Below the pieces are notes generated by a model. That model did no database searches, had not been told where the DNA came from, and saw only the letters and a program-made list of their open reading frames with translations. Positions 1-12,000 of a stretch of 64,000 bases of DNA are shown in pieces. This stretch comes from Coriaria nepalensis (Eukaryota; Streptophyta; Magnoliopsida; Cucurbitales; Coriariaceae). Positions within the stretch are counted from its first letter, which is position 1. The number at the start of each line of letters is the position of its first letter. The DNA lies in contig CP114492.1 in assembly GCA_027186245.1 (NCBI GenBank), positions 5,716,501-5,780,500 of the forward strand. The letters are read 5' to 3'. A program made the position numbers and the translations under genes.

Positions 1-3000
1 CATTATCTTCTATTAGGATAATAAGAAAGGTCCCAGATCTGGCAGAAAATTTTGTAAATACTGCAGCATCGTTACTGAAGGAAAAACATCATGGGGTTTT
101 AATAACTGGAATTCAGCTTTGTATAGATCTGTGTAAAGTCAGTGCTGAAGCCCTCAAATATTTTAGAAAGGTACATTCACCATTGTCTAGTTAGTATATT
201 ATCAACATCTTGTTTAGATTGGCATATGGATTTTATGTTTGAATACATGACTACTTGGATACATACTTTTCTGTGTTTGTATGCATTTCCATATATTATT
301 TTACTTGTGCAAAATCGAAGGCATTATTATTTCCTTAGGCATAACTATTATTTTTATGAAGTTTGACATTCATTTTCTCAGTTGTAAAGATTTCTTTTGC
401 CATTTTCTATCCAATGAAGTATGGTCATATTGCTATATATCTATATTGTGACCTTTAGTTTGTTCTTTAAGGTCACCTGATGATAATCATTTTAATATAG
501 CATAAACACTGGATGGAAGTTTCAATTGTTAAATTTATTGTCTTATGGTATCTGGGAAGAGCTTGTCTATGAAATTTCTATCTTTCTGCTGTAATAAAAA
601 GATTGTTTTCCACATTATTGTAGAAGTGCACAGAGGGTTTGGTCAAGACACTAAAGGATGTGGTCAACAGTCCATATATGCCAGAGTATGACATTGCTGG
701 CATCATGGACCCCTTTCTCCATATCCGATTGCTCAAGCTCTTGCAAGTGTTGGGGCAAGGAGATGCAGATGCTAGTGATTATATGAATGATATACTTGCG
801 CAGGTAAATTTGCACTTATTTTCTATCTATGCTTTCCTGTTATCAGTCTTAAAGTAATTACTCGGTCCTTTGCTAAATTTACCATATCGTTAGTTGTAAA
901 ATCAGTTGCAAATATGATTGTTTTTCAATCTTCTTACTACCACCAAGTTTTGAACCTGATATTAATTCTAGAACCAGAGTTTCTGCATTGTTTGTCTATA
1001 AAAGCTTTTTGAAAGTTGAATAAAAGATTTTATTTCTGAATGCTTAAAAAACTATGCAGACTATATTCTCTATTTATAATACTACAAGCACGTAAAGAAG
1101 GAAATAGTACAAGTACTTAAAGAAGGAAAGAATAATTTCCTAAAACTTTCCCAAAAGTCTGCTCCTAAAAAACTGCCTAATTAGTCTGCCTTATCATAGT
1201 TTGCTCTCAATACTCCTAATTATTCGAGATCTCAACACTCCCCCTCAAGTTGGATCGTAAATGTTGGCCACATCCAAGTTGCCAATTAAATCATCAAAAC
1301 TTTGCCGAAATAGCCATTTTGTGAAGATGTTTGCAGTTTGTTCCTTTGTAGGAATATAAGTCATACATATAGTTCCATCTTCTACCTTTTCCTTGATAAA
1401 ATGTATGTCTACTTCTATATACTTAGTCCAGTCATGTTGAACGAGATTTAGAGAGATATTGATGGACGGCTTGTTCTCACAGTAAAGCTTAATTGAAAAT
1501 TCTTCTTCGACATGAAGTTCTTCCAAGAGTTTCTTTGTCCATAGCCCTTCACATATCCCTTATGCAGCTACTCTAAACTCAGCTTCTACATTGCTTCTAG
1601 CCACTACATTTTATTTTTGACTTCTCTAAGTTACTAAATTGTCCCACACAAAGGTGCAGTATCTAGTAAATAAATCTTCTATCTTTAATTGAATCTGCCC
1701 AATCTGCATCCGTGAAGACTTCTACTTTCTACCTTTTACTTTTCTTAAAAAGAAATCCTCTACCTGGGGAGCCCTTGAGGTATATTGGAATCTTGTACAC
1801 AGCTTCTAGATGAACTTCCTTCGGTGAGTGCATGTGTTGGCTCACTACACTAACAACAAATGCAATGTCAGGTCTAGTGTGTGATAGGTAAATTAGCTTT
1901 CCAATTATTCTTTGATATCTACCTTTTTCAATTGGATTTCCAACATCTTCCATCCTTTTTCTAGCTTCAATTGGCATGTCACTAGGCTTACACCCAAGCA
2001 TACCAGTTTCAGTTTGAAGATTAATAATATATTGAGAAACACTAATACCCCTTTTTGATCTAGCAACCCCCATTCCCAAAAAATAGCAGATTTGTCCCAA
2101 ATCTTTCACTTCAAATTTAGTGGCTAGGATTCTTTTTAGTCTCTCCATCTCCACCATATTATCCCAAGTTAGAATAATATCATCAACATATACGATTAAA
2201 ATCGTCTTCTTCCCATATTCTGTCGTCTTGAAGAACATAGTATGATCGGATTGTCTCTGCTGAACCCTTGAGGCCATTAATTGACTTCTTGATCTAGCAA
2301 CCTCCATTCCCAAAAAATAGCTGATTTGTCCCAAATCTTTCACTTCAAAGTTAGTGGCTAGGATTCTTTTTAGTTCCACCATCTCCACCATATTATCCCT
2401 AGTTAGAATAATATCAACATATATGATTAGAATCTTCTTCTTCCCATATTCTATCATCTTGAAGAACATAGTATGATCAAATTGTCCCTGATGATACCCT
2501 TGAGGCCATAAAGTGACTTCTTGAGTTTACATACTCGGTTTTCTTCACCTTTTCTACAAGAGCTCGGTGGTATTTTCATAAAGATTTCTTCTTCTAATTC
2601 TCCATTTAGAAATACGTTCTTGTTGTCGAGCAGCTGAAGAGGCCAGTCCAAATTTGTTGCAAGAGATAAGAGAACCCTAACTGTATTTAACTTTGCCATT
2701 GGTACAATGTACGGTGTAGTTGATGCCATAGGTTTGAGTAAACCCTTTTGCAACGAGACGGGCTTTGTAGTGATACATTGCCCCATCAGCTTTATACTTC
2801 ACAGAAAACATCCATTTGGAGCCCACGAGTTTCTTTCCTCTCTGTAAGTCCATTACATCTCATGTTTCATTTCTTCCATTACTGCCTCTTACCAAGATTA
2901 TTCCGTAGAATTCCTTCGAATTTATGTACTACCAAGATTAGAGGTAAACGCATAGAATCCAGCAGACAAAGCATTATACAATATGAATTTAGAGATAGGG

Positions 3001-6000
3001 TGGAGAGTACATGACCGAGTTGGTTTTCTAAGAGCAATAGGTAAATCACTATCAAGAGACTCAGGATTACCTGGACTGGAGGGAGATTCGTAGACAATTG
3101 GATCTATCATCGGTTCTGACTCTCTTGGTGCTTTGGGATTGTGATTCTCCTTGTACCTTGATTTCGGCTTTCTTGAGTAAACGAGTATCTCTTTGTCATT
3201 TTGCTTACTTGCATCTCCCCCTATGTTCAAGTTCCTTCTATATTTGGTATGTTAGAATAAGATGGTGTGATAGCTTTGGTGTTTAGGATAGGCTCGGGAA
3301 AGGAGAGGTCAAAGTCAAGGAACGGAGCTTCATTCAAGTTCTCCTTCCTGAAGGGAGGGCATTTGGAAGTAAGAAGTTGTTTTAAAGAATGTAATATTGA
3401 GGCTAACAAATACCTTTTTAGTGGATGGATCATAGCACTTGTAGCCTAGAATAGCCGATGAAGACACAATTATGAACTCGCGGGTCTAATTGGCAATGAC
3501 ATCTCCATGTAATAATCGGTGACATTCCTATTCCCTTGCTTCATTTGCTAGAGACGAGTCTTGATTTCGAAAAGTTGAGACCAATTTTCTACATCGGAAT
3601 AAGTCTCACAAACTGCATCCCAATATCCTTTGTCGTCGGTAGGAATAAAAGGACTTCCCTATGGAGGGTTTCATCGAATTAACAAGCCAAGCAATCACCA
3701 TTGAGTTCTCTGACTTCCATCTTTGCAGAGGTACAACATCGGTTGAGGCTAGCTCCTTAGTTTCACCGGTAAGATAACCCAGTTTTTTTTTTGCCATCGA
3801 TTATGAGCTTGATTGATGGAGCCCATTTGAGAAAATTATTTCCGTTCAGTTTCTCCAATGTGAACAGAAAAGATGAGTGATTGTGTCCAATTAAACCCAT
3901 GGCGGGGGGTTGCCTCTGTCTCGCTATCATGGGTTTCATGGGACACTGATCCTTTGTTGTTGACAGCAGTTCCGCCATTGATGACAGCTAGGTTTAGAGA
4001 AAACTTGGCTCTGATACCATGAAAGTTGAATAAAAGATTTTATTTCTGAATGCTTAAAAAAGTAGACAGGCTACATTCTCTATTTATAATACAACAAGCA
4101 CGCAAAGAAAGAAAGAATACAAGTACGTAAAGAAGGAAAGAATAATTTCCTAAAAGTTTCCTAAAAGTCTACTCCAAAAAAACTGCCCAATTAGTCTGCC
4201 TAATCATAGTCTGCTCTGAATACTCCTAATTATTCATGATTTCAACCCTTTTCCTGAAGTCCCTTGTGAACATTCCACCCTTTGCAGAAAGAAAAGCTGC
4301 AAAAGCTTTGGACTTTAGCTTTGAAGCACTGTTTAAATATGACGAGAGGATTCCTTACAAAATGTCTGTTGTCTAACCATCTGCCCCTCTAGTGGTTTAA
4401 GTGTTAGATGGAGTTTCCTTCTTCATGTACTGAGTTTTTTGCCCTCTACAGAAATTTCTTAAGACGTTTTTATTTAAGCAAAAACTATTAGTTTGACTAC
4501 GAAACTCTGCCTAGATACATCTCTCTCATTGGAAATTGAACGGTTGGGCTTCCAACTGGTAGTTTACGAAAGAGTCTGGTGTTTGTTGAGCCAGAGTTGA
4601 TACTGTATGTGTACTATAGAACTGTAGGTAGAACGGTTATAAGAGATAAGTAGGACTGAAGAAATGGCTTAGCATTAACCTAGGGAAACTTAACACGAAC
4701 TATTATAACTATTTTATTCTCAATTGCTACGATGATGACTCTGCCGAAAGATAGAAGGAAAAAAAAAAGAAGAAGAGAGAGACAGAACTACGGCAACACA
4801 GAAAGAATTAAAACCCTTGGAATTAGAGCTCCATTTAATATATTTCAAAACAAGTCCACCCAACTTCTGAAGATGTATTTCTTCTTCAGAATATTTTTTT
4901 ACTCATGATTCACGATTCATTTGTGACATTCCTCTAGTTCATATGGAATCTTGTGGTTTTTTATTATCTAGTTGCTTTTTAAATTTGACAGTATTATCTC
5001 TCATTTCCATTCTTCTAATGATATTCTTACTTTGGTCTAGGTGGCAACAAAAACAGAATCAAACAAGAATGCAGGGAATGCCATTCTTTATCAATGTGTC
5101 GAAACTATCATGAGCATCGAAGATAGCGGCGGCTTACATGTTCTTGCTATTAATATCTTAGGAAGATTTTTGTCCAACCGTGACAATAATATCAGGTTTT
5201 GCATACTAACTTTAATCTTAGGCCTGATTTTTATTATCAGTCTTATATTGTTCTTTGGACATGTGATATCTATTTCTTCAGAATTTTGGGGAATATATCT
5301 GCTACTTCTATGCGTTAGGGTTCAACTTGTATTATTTAATTTATTTTTTAAAATTAGGGTTCAACCTGATTTTGTGTGCACTTATCTCTACAACTGTTCC
5401 AATAACCTAGTTTATCTTCTTAATCTTTTAGGTGGCAAACATCAAAATGATGGATCTTTAAATTTTTCAGTATATTTCTTCATTTCATTATAGACCTTAG
5501 AACTTTTGAGGGTTTATGATAGTTACTTGATACCTTATGTTGGCCAAGCCAATATGCATGTCTTGTACTATTATTAGAGATGAAAAGAGAATTCTTTCTT
5601 ATATAATATTGAAAAGAGAAGCACATATATATATATACAACTAGGAAACTAGAATTAAGGAAACTAGAAATAAAAAAACTAGAATTAAGCTAATTAACAG
5701 CTATATACATATAATATACAACTAACACTCCCCCTCAAGTTGGAGTATAGATATTAATCATGCTCAACTTGTTACAAAGATAATCAACCCGAACCCCATT
5801 TAAATCTTTCGTGAAGATGTCCCCTAGTTGTTCTTTAGTCTTCACATGTTTGCAGAAATCAAACCTTGTTGACTTTTCTCACAAACAAAATGACAATCAA
5901 TTTCAATATGCCTAGTTCGCTCATGAAACACAGGATTTGATGCAATATGAAGAGCAGCTTGGTTATCAAACCACAATTTTGTTGGTTTTGAAGTTTTAAG

Positions 6001-9000
6001 TCCTACTTGGTCATCATACTAAATTTTTTAATAGCCTGACTAAATTTTCCAAACCAAACTCTATTTCAAGCCATACAAAGATTTTCGAAGACGACAAACT
6101 CTCCATGAGCAACAAAACTAGAAGATTGCTCCATATATACCTCCTCTTGAAGATCACGATGAAGAAAAGCATTCTTGATATCAAGTTGATGTAAAAGCCA
6201 ATGATGAGTAGCTGCCATTGAAATAAACAATCGAACATATGTCAATTTTGTAATAGGAGACAAAATTTCAGAATAGTCCACTCCATAAGTTTAAGCATAG
6301 CCCTTAGCGACAAGACGGGCTTTTAATCAAGCAATTGACCCATCTGGATTGTCCTTAATTGCGAATACTCATTGGCATCCTATAGCCCGTTTCCGTGAAG
6401 GTAAATCAACCGAGTCCCAAGTGCTATTGTCATCTAAAGCATTCATCTCCTCTATAATTGCATCATGCCAACTAGGATGAGATATGGCTTCACGAAAATT
6501 TAGGAATAGAGATAGAATCAAGGGAAGCAATAAAAGAACAAGAGAAAGACGACAAGCCGTTATAAGAAACAAAAAAAGAAATATGATAAGTACACTGACA
6601 TTTACCTTTGCATAATGCAATAAGAGGATCATCATTTGGGATTGGATCTGATGACGAAGGAGTAGGTGTAGGACAGGAATCAAGAGGTTGATGCCTATAG
6701 TAGACTTGAGTAATAGGAGGCTTGACATGAGCTGATTCTGAGATAGGGGCATAGGATGTGATAGAATAGACCAACAAATCATCATCTTTGTCTTGATGAG
6801 CGGGAATAGGTGAAGACAGAAAATACGGTGTGTCTTCCATGGAGGTTACATCAATGGAAACAAGATATTTGTTAAGACTGGGACAATAATACCTATAACC
6901 TTTCTGAAGACGAGAATAACCAAGGAAGATACACTTCAAAGACTCGGGATCTAATTTAGTGACGTGCGGACGAACATCTCGAACAAAACAAGTGCTACCA
7001 AATATCCTAGGATCAACAGGGAATAGTGACTTATTTGGAAAAAGGATTTTGTAAGGGATCTTACCATGAAGAACAGAGGATGGCGTGTGGTTAATAAGAA
7101 AACATGTTGTAGAATCTACATCGGCCCTAAAACGGTTTAGGAACATGCATTTGAAATAAGAGAGCTCATCTAGTTTCAAAAATATGTATGTTTTTACGTT
7201 CTGCCACACTATTTTGAGATGGAGTATGAACACAAGAAGTTTCATGAAGCATGTCATTCTGAGCCATATAAGATTGAAATAAAACGGACTTATATTCTTT
7301 GGCGTTATTACTTTGCAAAGTACGGATGAAAACATTAAATTGAGTTTTAATCTCAACACAAAATGCACAAAACAGAGAGAACAACTCAGAACGATTTTTC
7401 ATTAAATATAACCAAGTTACATGAGAATAATCATCCACAAAAGTAACAAAATACCTAAATTCAAGTTTAGAAAAAATCGGACACGGACCCCAAAAATCAG
7501 AATGAACTAATTCAAAAGGAACACAAAATGCAGAAAACAGAGAGAACAACTCAAAACGATTTTTCATTAAATATAACCAAGTTACACGAGAATAATCATC
7601 CACAAAAGTAACAAAATACCTAAATTCAGGTTTAGAAAAAATCGGACAGGGACCCCAAAAATCAGAATGAACTAATTCAAAAGGAACACTAGCATGTTTA
7701 TTGACTCTAGGACTCGAACTAATACGATTATGTTTTGCAAACTGACACAACTCACAATCTAATGAAGACGCCTTACTCTATTATGGACAAAGTTTCTTAA
7801 GCAAAGGGAGAGATGGATGACCCAACCTACAATGAGCCTCGAAAGAAGAAGTGACACTCGAGCAGGCAATAGAAGTGGAGAGCGATGTGTCAAGAATGTG
7901 GAGGCCTCCAGACTTATGTCCTTTACCAATAATTTTCTTCGTCATAAGATCCTGAAATAAACAATGATTAGGGAAAACTAAGATGCAACAGTTAAGATTA
8001 TGAGTGAGAAAATATAACAAAATTTTATCAATTAAAAAAGAAAAAAGTTTTGATTTCTTGTACCATACTTCAAAAAATCTTTTCTAATTTCTAAATTAAT
8101 ATATATCTTGATCGCTCATCTAGTACAAGTATGTGATCCTTTTTTAATCACTTAAACTTAATATAGTCTTCGTACAAAATATCCACTGAAATAAGATAAG
8201 AAAAAGGTTTTTAAAAATTGGGTTTGGGGTTAAAGTAAAGGAGCGGGGTATATAGTAATAATAGTAATAATGATTTAGAAAAAAAAATGCTTCAGACAAT
8301 TACAAAATAAGTTTCAACCCTAATCAATTAAGTTAAAAGTTTCAACGACTCGTTAATTTTGAATAAAGAGTTTACTATTTAATTAAATCTTTAGACTTAT
8401 TATATTAGACTTATATAATAGAATATTATTCTATAATATTCTATAATATAGAGAAGATAATATATAAAAAAATAAAAATAAAAAGCTTTTTTTGTTTTAT
8501 TATTGGGTTGATGGGGAAAAAAAGAATCCCCATTCCGAAAATGCTAAAACAAAAATACTAAAAAGAAAGGTAAAACCGTGTATTTTGTGTTTTGTTTATT
8601 CTAATCAAAGTTGCAATTGAAAAAGTTATATTTGTTTAAGAAATTTCCCTCTATTTTTTCTTTGTTCACTACTTATGTAATAAGTCTAAAAAGGGGTTCT
8701 GATAAACCGGGAAAAATGGAAATTAAGAATAGGGATCTTTGACGAACGGAACGGGATCAAGAATAATGAATTATTTTTTCGATACAAGAAAATTCCGGCT
8801 GATAGAGAACAAATTAAAGGATAAATTAGGTAAATGTAAGACATATGATAGAGAAAGCAAAGGGGTAGGAGTGATGGTGCCAGACCCACGAACACAAGAT
8901 GGTGACCCATCAGCTAAAGTAACGGTAGAAGTGGAAGCATGTGACTGAAAACTAGAAAAGAGGCTACAATTAACTGTCATATGATTTGTGGCACTAGAAT

Positions 9001-12000
9001 CAATGACCTATTTAGAGGATGAGGAAAGAAGACACACGTTAGGTTTACCTGAATCAGCAATAGCGGTGATAGAAGGAGATGAAGACTTGAGTTATTCCTG
9101 ATATTGTGAGAACTTGGCAAATTCATCGTCAGAGATAAGGACCGATCTGTCAGATGTATCATTAGTGAACGTAACATGGGCCGAGTGTTTTTGCTGATTT
9201 TTGTACTGAAGCTTTTTACACTCAAAGTTCGTATGACCTGGCTTACGATAGTAGTTACACACAATGCCTCCAGAATCTGGTGTTCGAGTTTCAAATCCTT
9301 GTGAGCCACCTCCTTTGTTTCCACTATGATTAGTTGATCTCCCAAACGCATAATTATTAGTGCGGCTTACCAAAGCACCACTAAGCAGAACGACTGGAGT
9401 ACTTTCGGAGAATGCGACTAAAAACATCTTGTAAAGATGAGATGTCAGAACTAGAAAGTCAGGAGAGAGGCCAACAAGGAAACTCAGATAGCCATCTGCT
9501 CCCGTTGGCGTTGTTGAACCTTCACATCAGAGCTAAAGGGTAGCAACATTTTAAGCTCCTCATGAGTCTTCTCAAACGCCATAAAGTAGTTTATAAGGGG
9601 CTGATCTTGTTTTTCCACACGGTAAAATGCTTTGCAAACCTCGTACATGCAGGAGAGATTCCCTTTTCTAGAGTACAAAAATTCCAAATAATCCATCAAT
9701 TCTTTGAAAAAATTACCATGATTAATCAAGCCAATTACTTCACTATCAATAGAGTTCTGAATCTGAAGGAACAAGCGAGCATCCTCTCTGAGCCATGTCA
9801 GCTTCGAATCATCTTTTTTCTATGAATCATCTTTAGGAGGATCATCAGTCAGATGATCATCTTTGTCAATACTTCGTAAATAAAGACGAACAGTTTTACT
9901 CCAATCTAAATAGTTCAAACCATTGAGCTTATGGTCCGTGATTTTAGACATCACCGACACCACATCCGTCACAATAGAAGACTTATTTCCAGCTAGGGAT
10001 GCGGAGAAGGAAAATCGGAAGAGAAGCGGCCGCCAGAAGATGACGCACGCGTGCTCACGCGCCGGCGCGTGGGGAACATCGCAGAACCTTTGGGCAGCGC
10101 GTGGGGCTCACGCGTGTGGATTCTGGCCACCAAACTCTGGGGAATAGTAGATCAGCGACTGGGCTTTCGTTCTAAGCAGACGGTGAGAACAAAAGATGAC
10201 TCCAATTAGGGTTGCCAAAATGGAACACTAAAATAGACTAAACCCTAGGTTGTGTTTATGCAAAAGTCCCAATACAAAACCCTAATTTTTTAACAAAACT
10301 CGAATTTCAAAACCTTAATGCTATGATACCATGTTATTAGAGATGAAAAGAGAATTCTTTCTTATACAATATTGAAAAGAGAAGCACATATATACATACA
10401 ACTAAGAAACTATAATTAAGGAAACTAGAAATAAGGAAATTAGAATTTAGCTAATTAAAAACGATATACATATAATATACAGCTAACATGTACATTAAAC
10501 ACGTGATAGAATGATGAGCATTTAGCATTATAGTTGACTGGAAACTAACAGTGGAAACTTGGAGAATGGAGATCATATTCTTGGCAAGGAATATTATGAC
10601 ATCTTCCTTTATGGCTCTATTGGCAGTTATTACTATAAAATTCAATGACAACTGTGGTGAATATTTCCACCATTTTCATCATAAAGTACTTGCAATTGTA
10701 TTATACACATTAGCCTGGCTAAAACAGTATCCCAATCCTATGGTTAAGAAACAACATGGTTGGTCATCAAGGATTAGAGCAGGTTTTGATCTGCTGCAAC
10801 ATAGAAATCCAGTTCCCAGCCTCTTGAAAACTGTTCAAAACAGCTTAAAAACTACCAAGTGAGGAGGGCAGGCAGGAAGATAGAGAGGCAGGGGGTGGAG
10901 TTCCTTAACAGAGAAACAGAAAGGGTCATTTGGATGGGAAAGACAAAATTCTAGGCAAAGTATAAGTGCAAATTGAGTGCATGTTGCAGCATGGTTCTCA
11001 CTTTGTCATTTCTGACTACCTGAATTTGTCAACGTTATAACACTCTTTTTCTCTTCCCTTTTTTTGTTTTTGGTTGATAGACAATGCCAAATACTTCATT
11101 GATATCCTGGACGCTCTCTTGCTTTATATTTAGAATATGTAAGTTGGTTAGTCTTTCAACAAAAAACTCAATCTCAGTTCTATTGTAGATATGTTGCATT
11201 GAACATGCTCATGAAGGCTATTACAGTAGATGCTCAAGCAGTGCAGAGGCATCGGACGACGATTTTGGAATGTGTAAAGGTATTGCGTGAACATATGTAC
11301 CCTACTTGGGAGCAATTACAATGTGCTCAAGCCAGTTCTTTCTTGATAAGTACTAATTAAAAACCTTTTCTTCTTTATTAAGTTTTTTCCTTCATTTTAT
11401 TTTTTTGTTTTTCGTTGTTCCAAGTTGACATAGATGAATGCCTAATAAACAGTTACTTTTTCTATTCCTTCCTGACTATTTATGTGTCATTTACCTCTTT
11501 TAGAGCTTGCTGTTATACAAGCCCAGTGGAGTTGAAAGGATTACATAATGCAGATTTCTCTGCAGACTTTTCCATAACAAAATAAGATTTCCCCACTCCT
11601 TCCTAAAGTCAAGGACTCAACATTTTGTCTTTATCCTAAAATTTTCACGGTTATTTATCCATATATTTCTAGATTTCTTGGACATTTTTTCTTTTCTTTT
11701 TAAAATTATTTATTTATTTTATTTTATTCTATTTTTTTCTAAATTCACTTTTCAAATTGCTGTCAATTTATTTTGTGAATATCAAGGTGGGAGCTTTTGA
11801 TCGATTTTTATTTATTTATTACTTTTTTAAGTACAAAAATTTTCCAACAGCATTTTGGATTAAATTTCACATGGAATCAGATTGACATTCTCTTTTAGTA
11901 TAACCGATGAGAAAGCTCAGTCTTCTAGCACATGCAACTTGTTGGTCTTTTCAGGATTCAGATGCTTCAATTCAGAAAAAGGCCCTTGAACTTGTTTGTC

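Larger units (their letters stand above)
1010..4247 (-). mobile_element. Copia LTR retrotransposon, internally deleted, in AP1G intron 2
   Basis: Complete LTR-to-LTR element of 3238 bp, antisense to AP1G. The LTRs are 228 bp each (1010-1237 and 4020-4247). The 5-bp target duplication CTTTT lies at 1005-1009 and 4248-4252. Reading the minus strand from the right, a primer site complementary to tRNA-Met (TGGTATCAGAGCCAAG) abuts the right LTR, then come a gag start, an integrase tail, RT and RNase H, and a polypurine tract beside the left LTR. The order gag-INT-RT-RH is the Copia (Ty1) order. Most of gag, the protease and the integrase core are gone (junction around 3450-3600), and the remaining frames carry stops. 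It is non-autonomous and probably immobile. Confidence 0.95.
5569..10488 (-). mobile_element. Copia LTR retrotransposon with foreign insert, in AP1G intron 3
   Basis: A 4920-bp element, antisense to AP1G, flanked by the 5-bp target duplication TGTAC (5564-5568 and 10489-10493). LTRs are 5569-5727 (159 bp) and 10332-10488 (157 bp). The minus-strand order is LTR, primer site, gag with zinc knuckle, protease-to-integrase, truncated RT, RNase H tail, polypurine tract (5728-5739) and LTR. The RT catalytic palm is deleted: the sequence passes from the RT fingers (about 6066-6281) to the end of RNase H near 5740-5960. An approximately 786-bp non-Copia block interrupts the protease/integrase junction. 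Multiple stops make it non-functional. Confidence 0.94.

Noticed and set aside
5041..5493. 150-codon open frame starting at the AP-1 gamma exon
   Set aside because: Only 5041-5195 is coding; after the donor at 5196 the frame runs into intron. It is read-through, not a separate gene.
10551..10862. 103-codon open frame in AP-1 gamma intron 3
   Set aside because: No recognisable domain, no promoter, and it lies between an LTR and an exon. Taken as chance.
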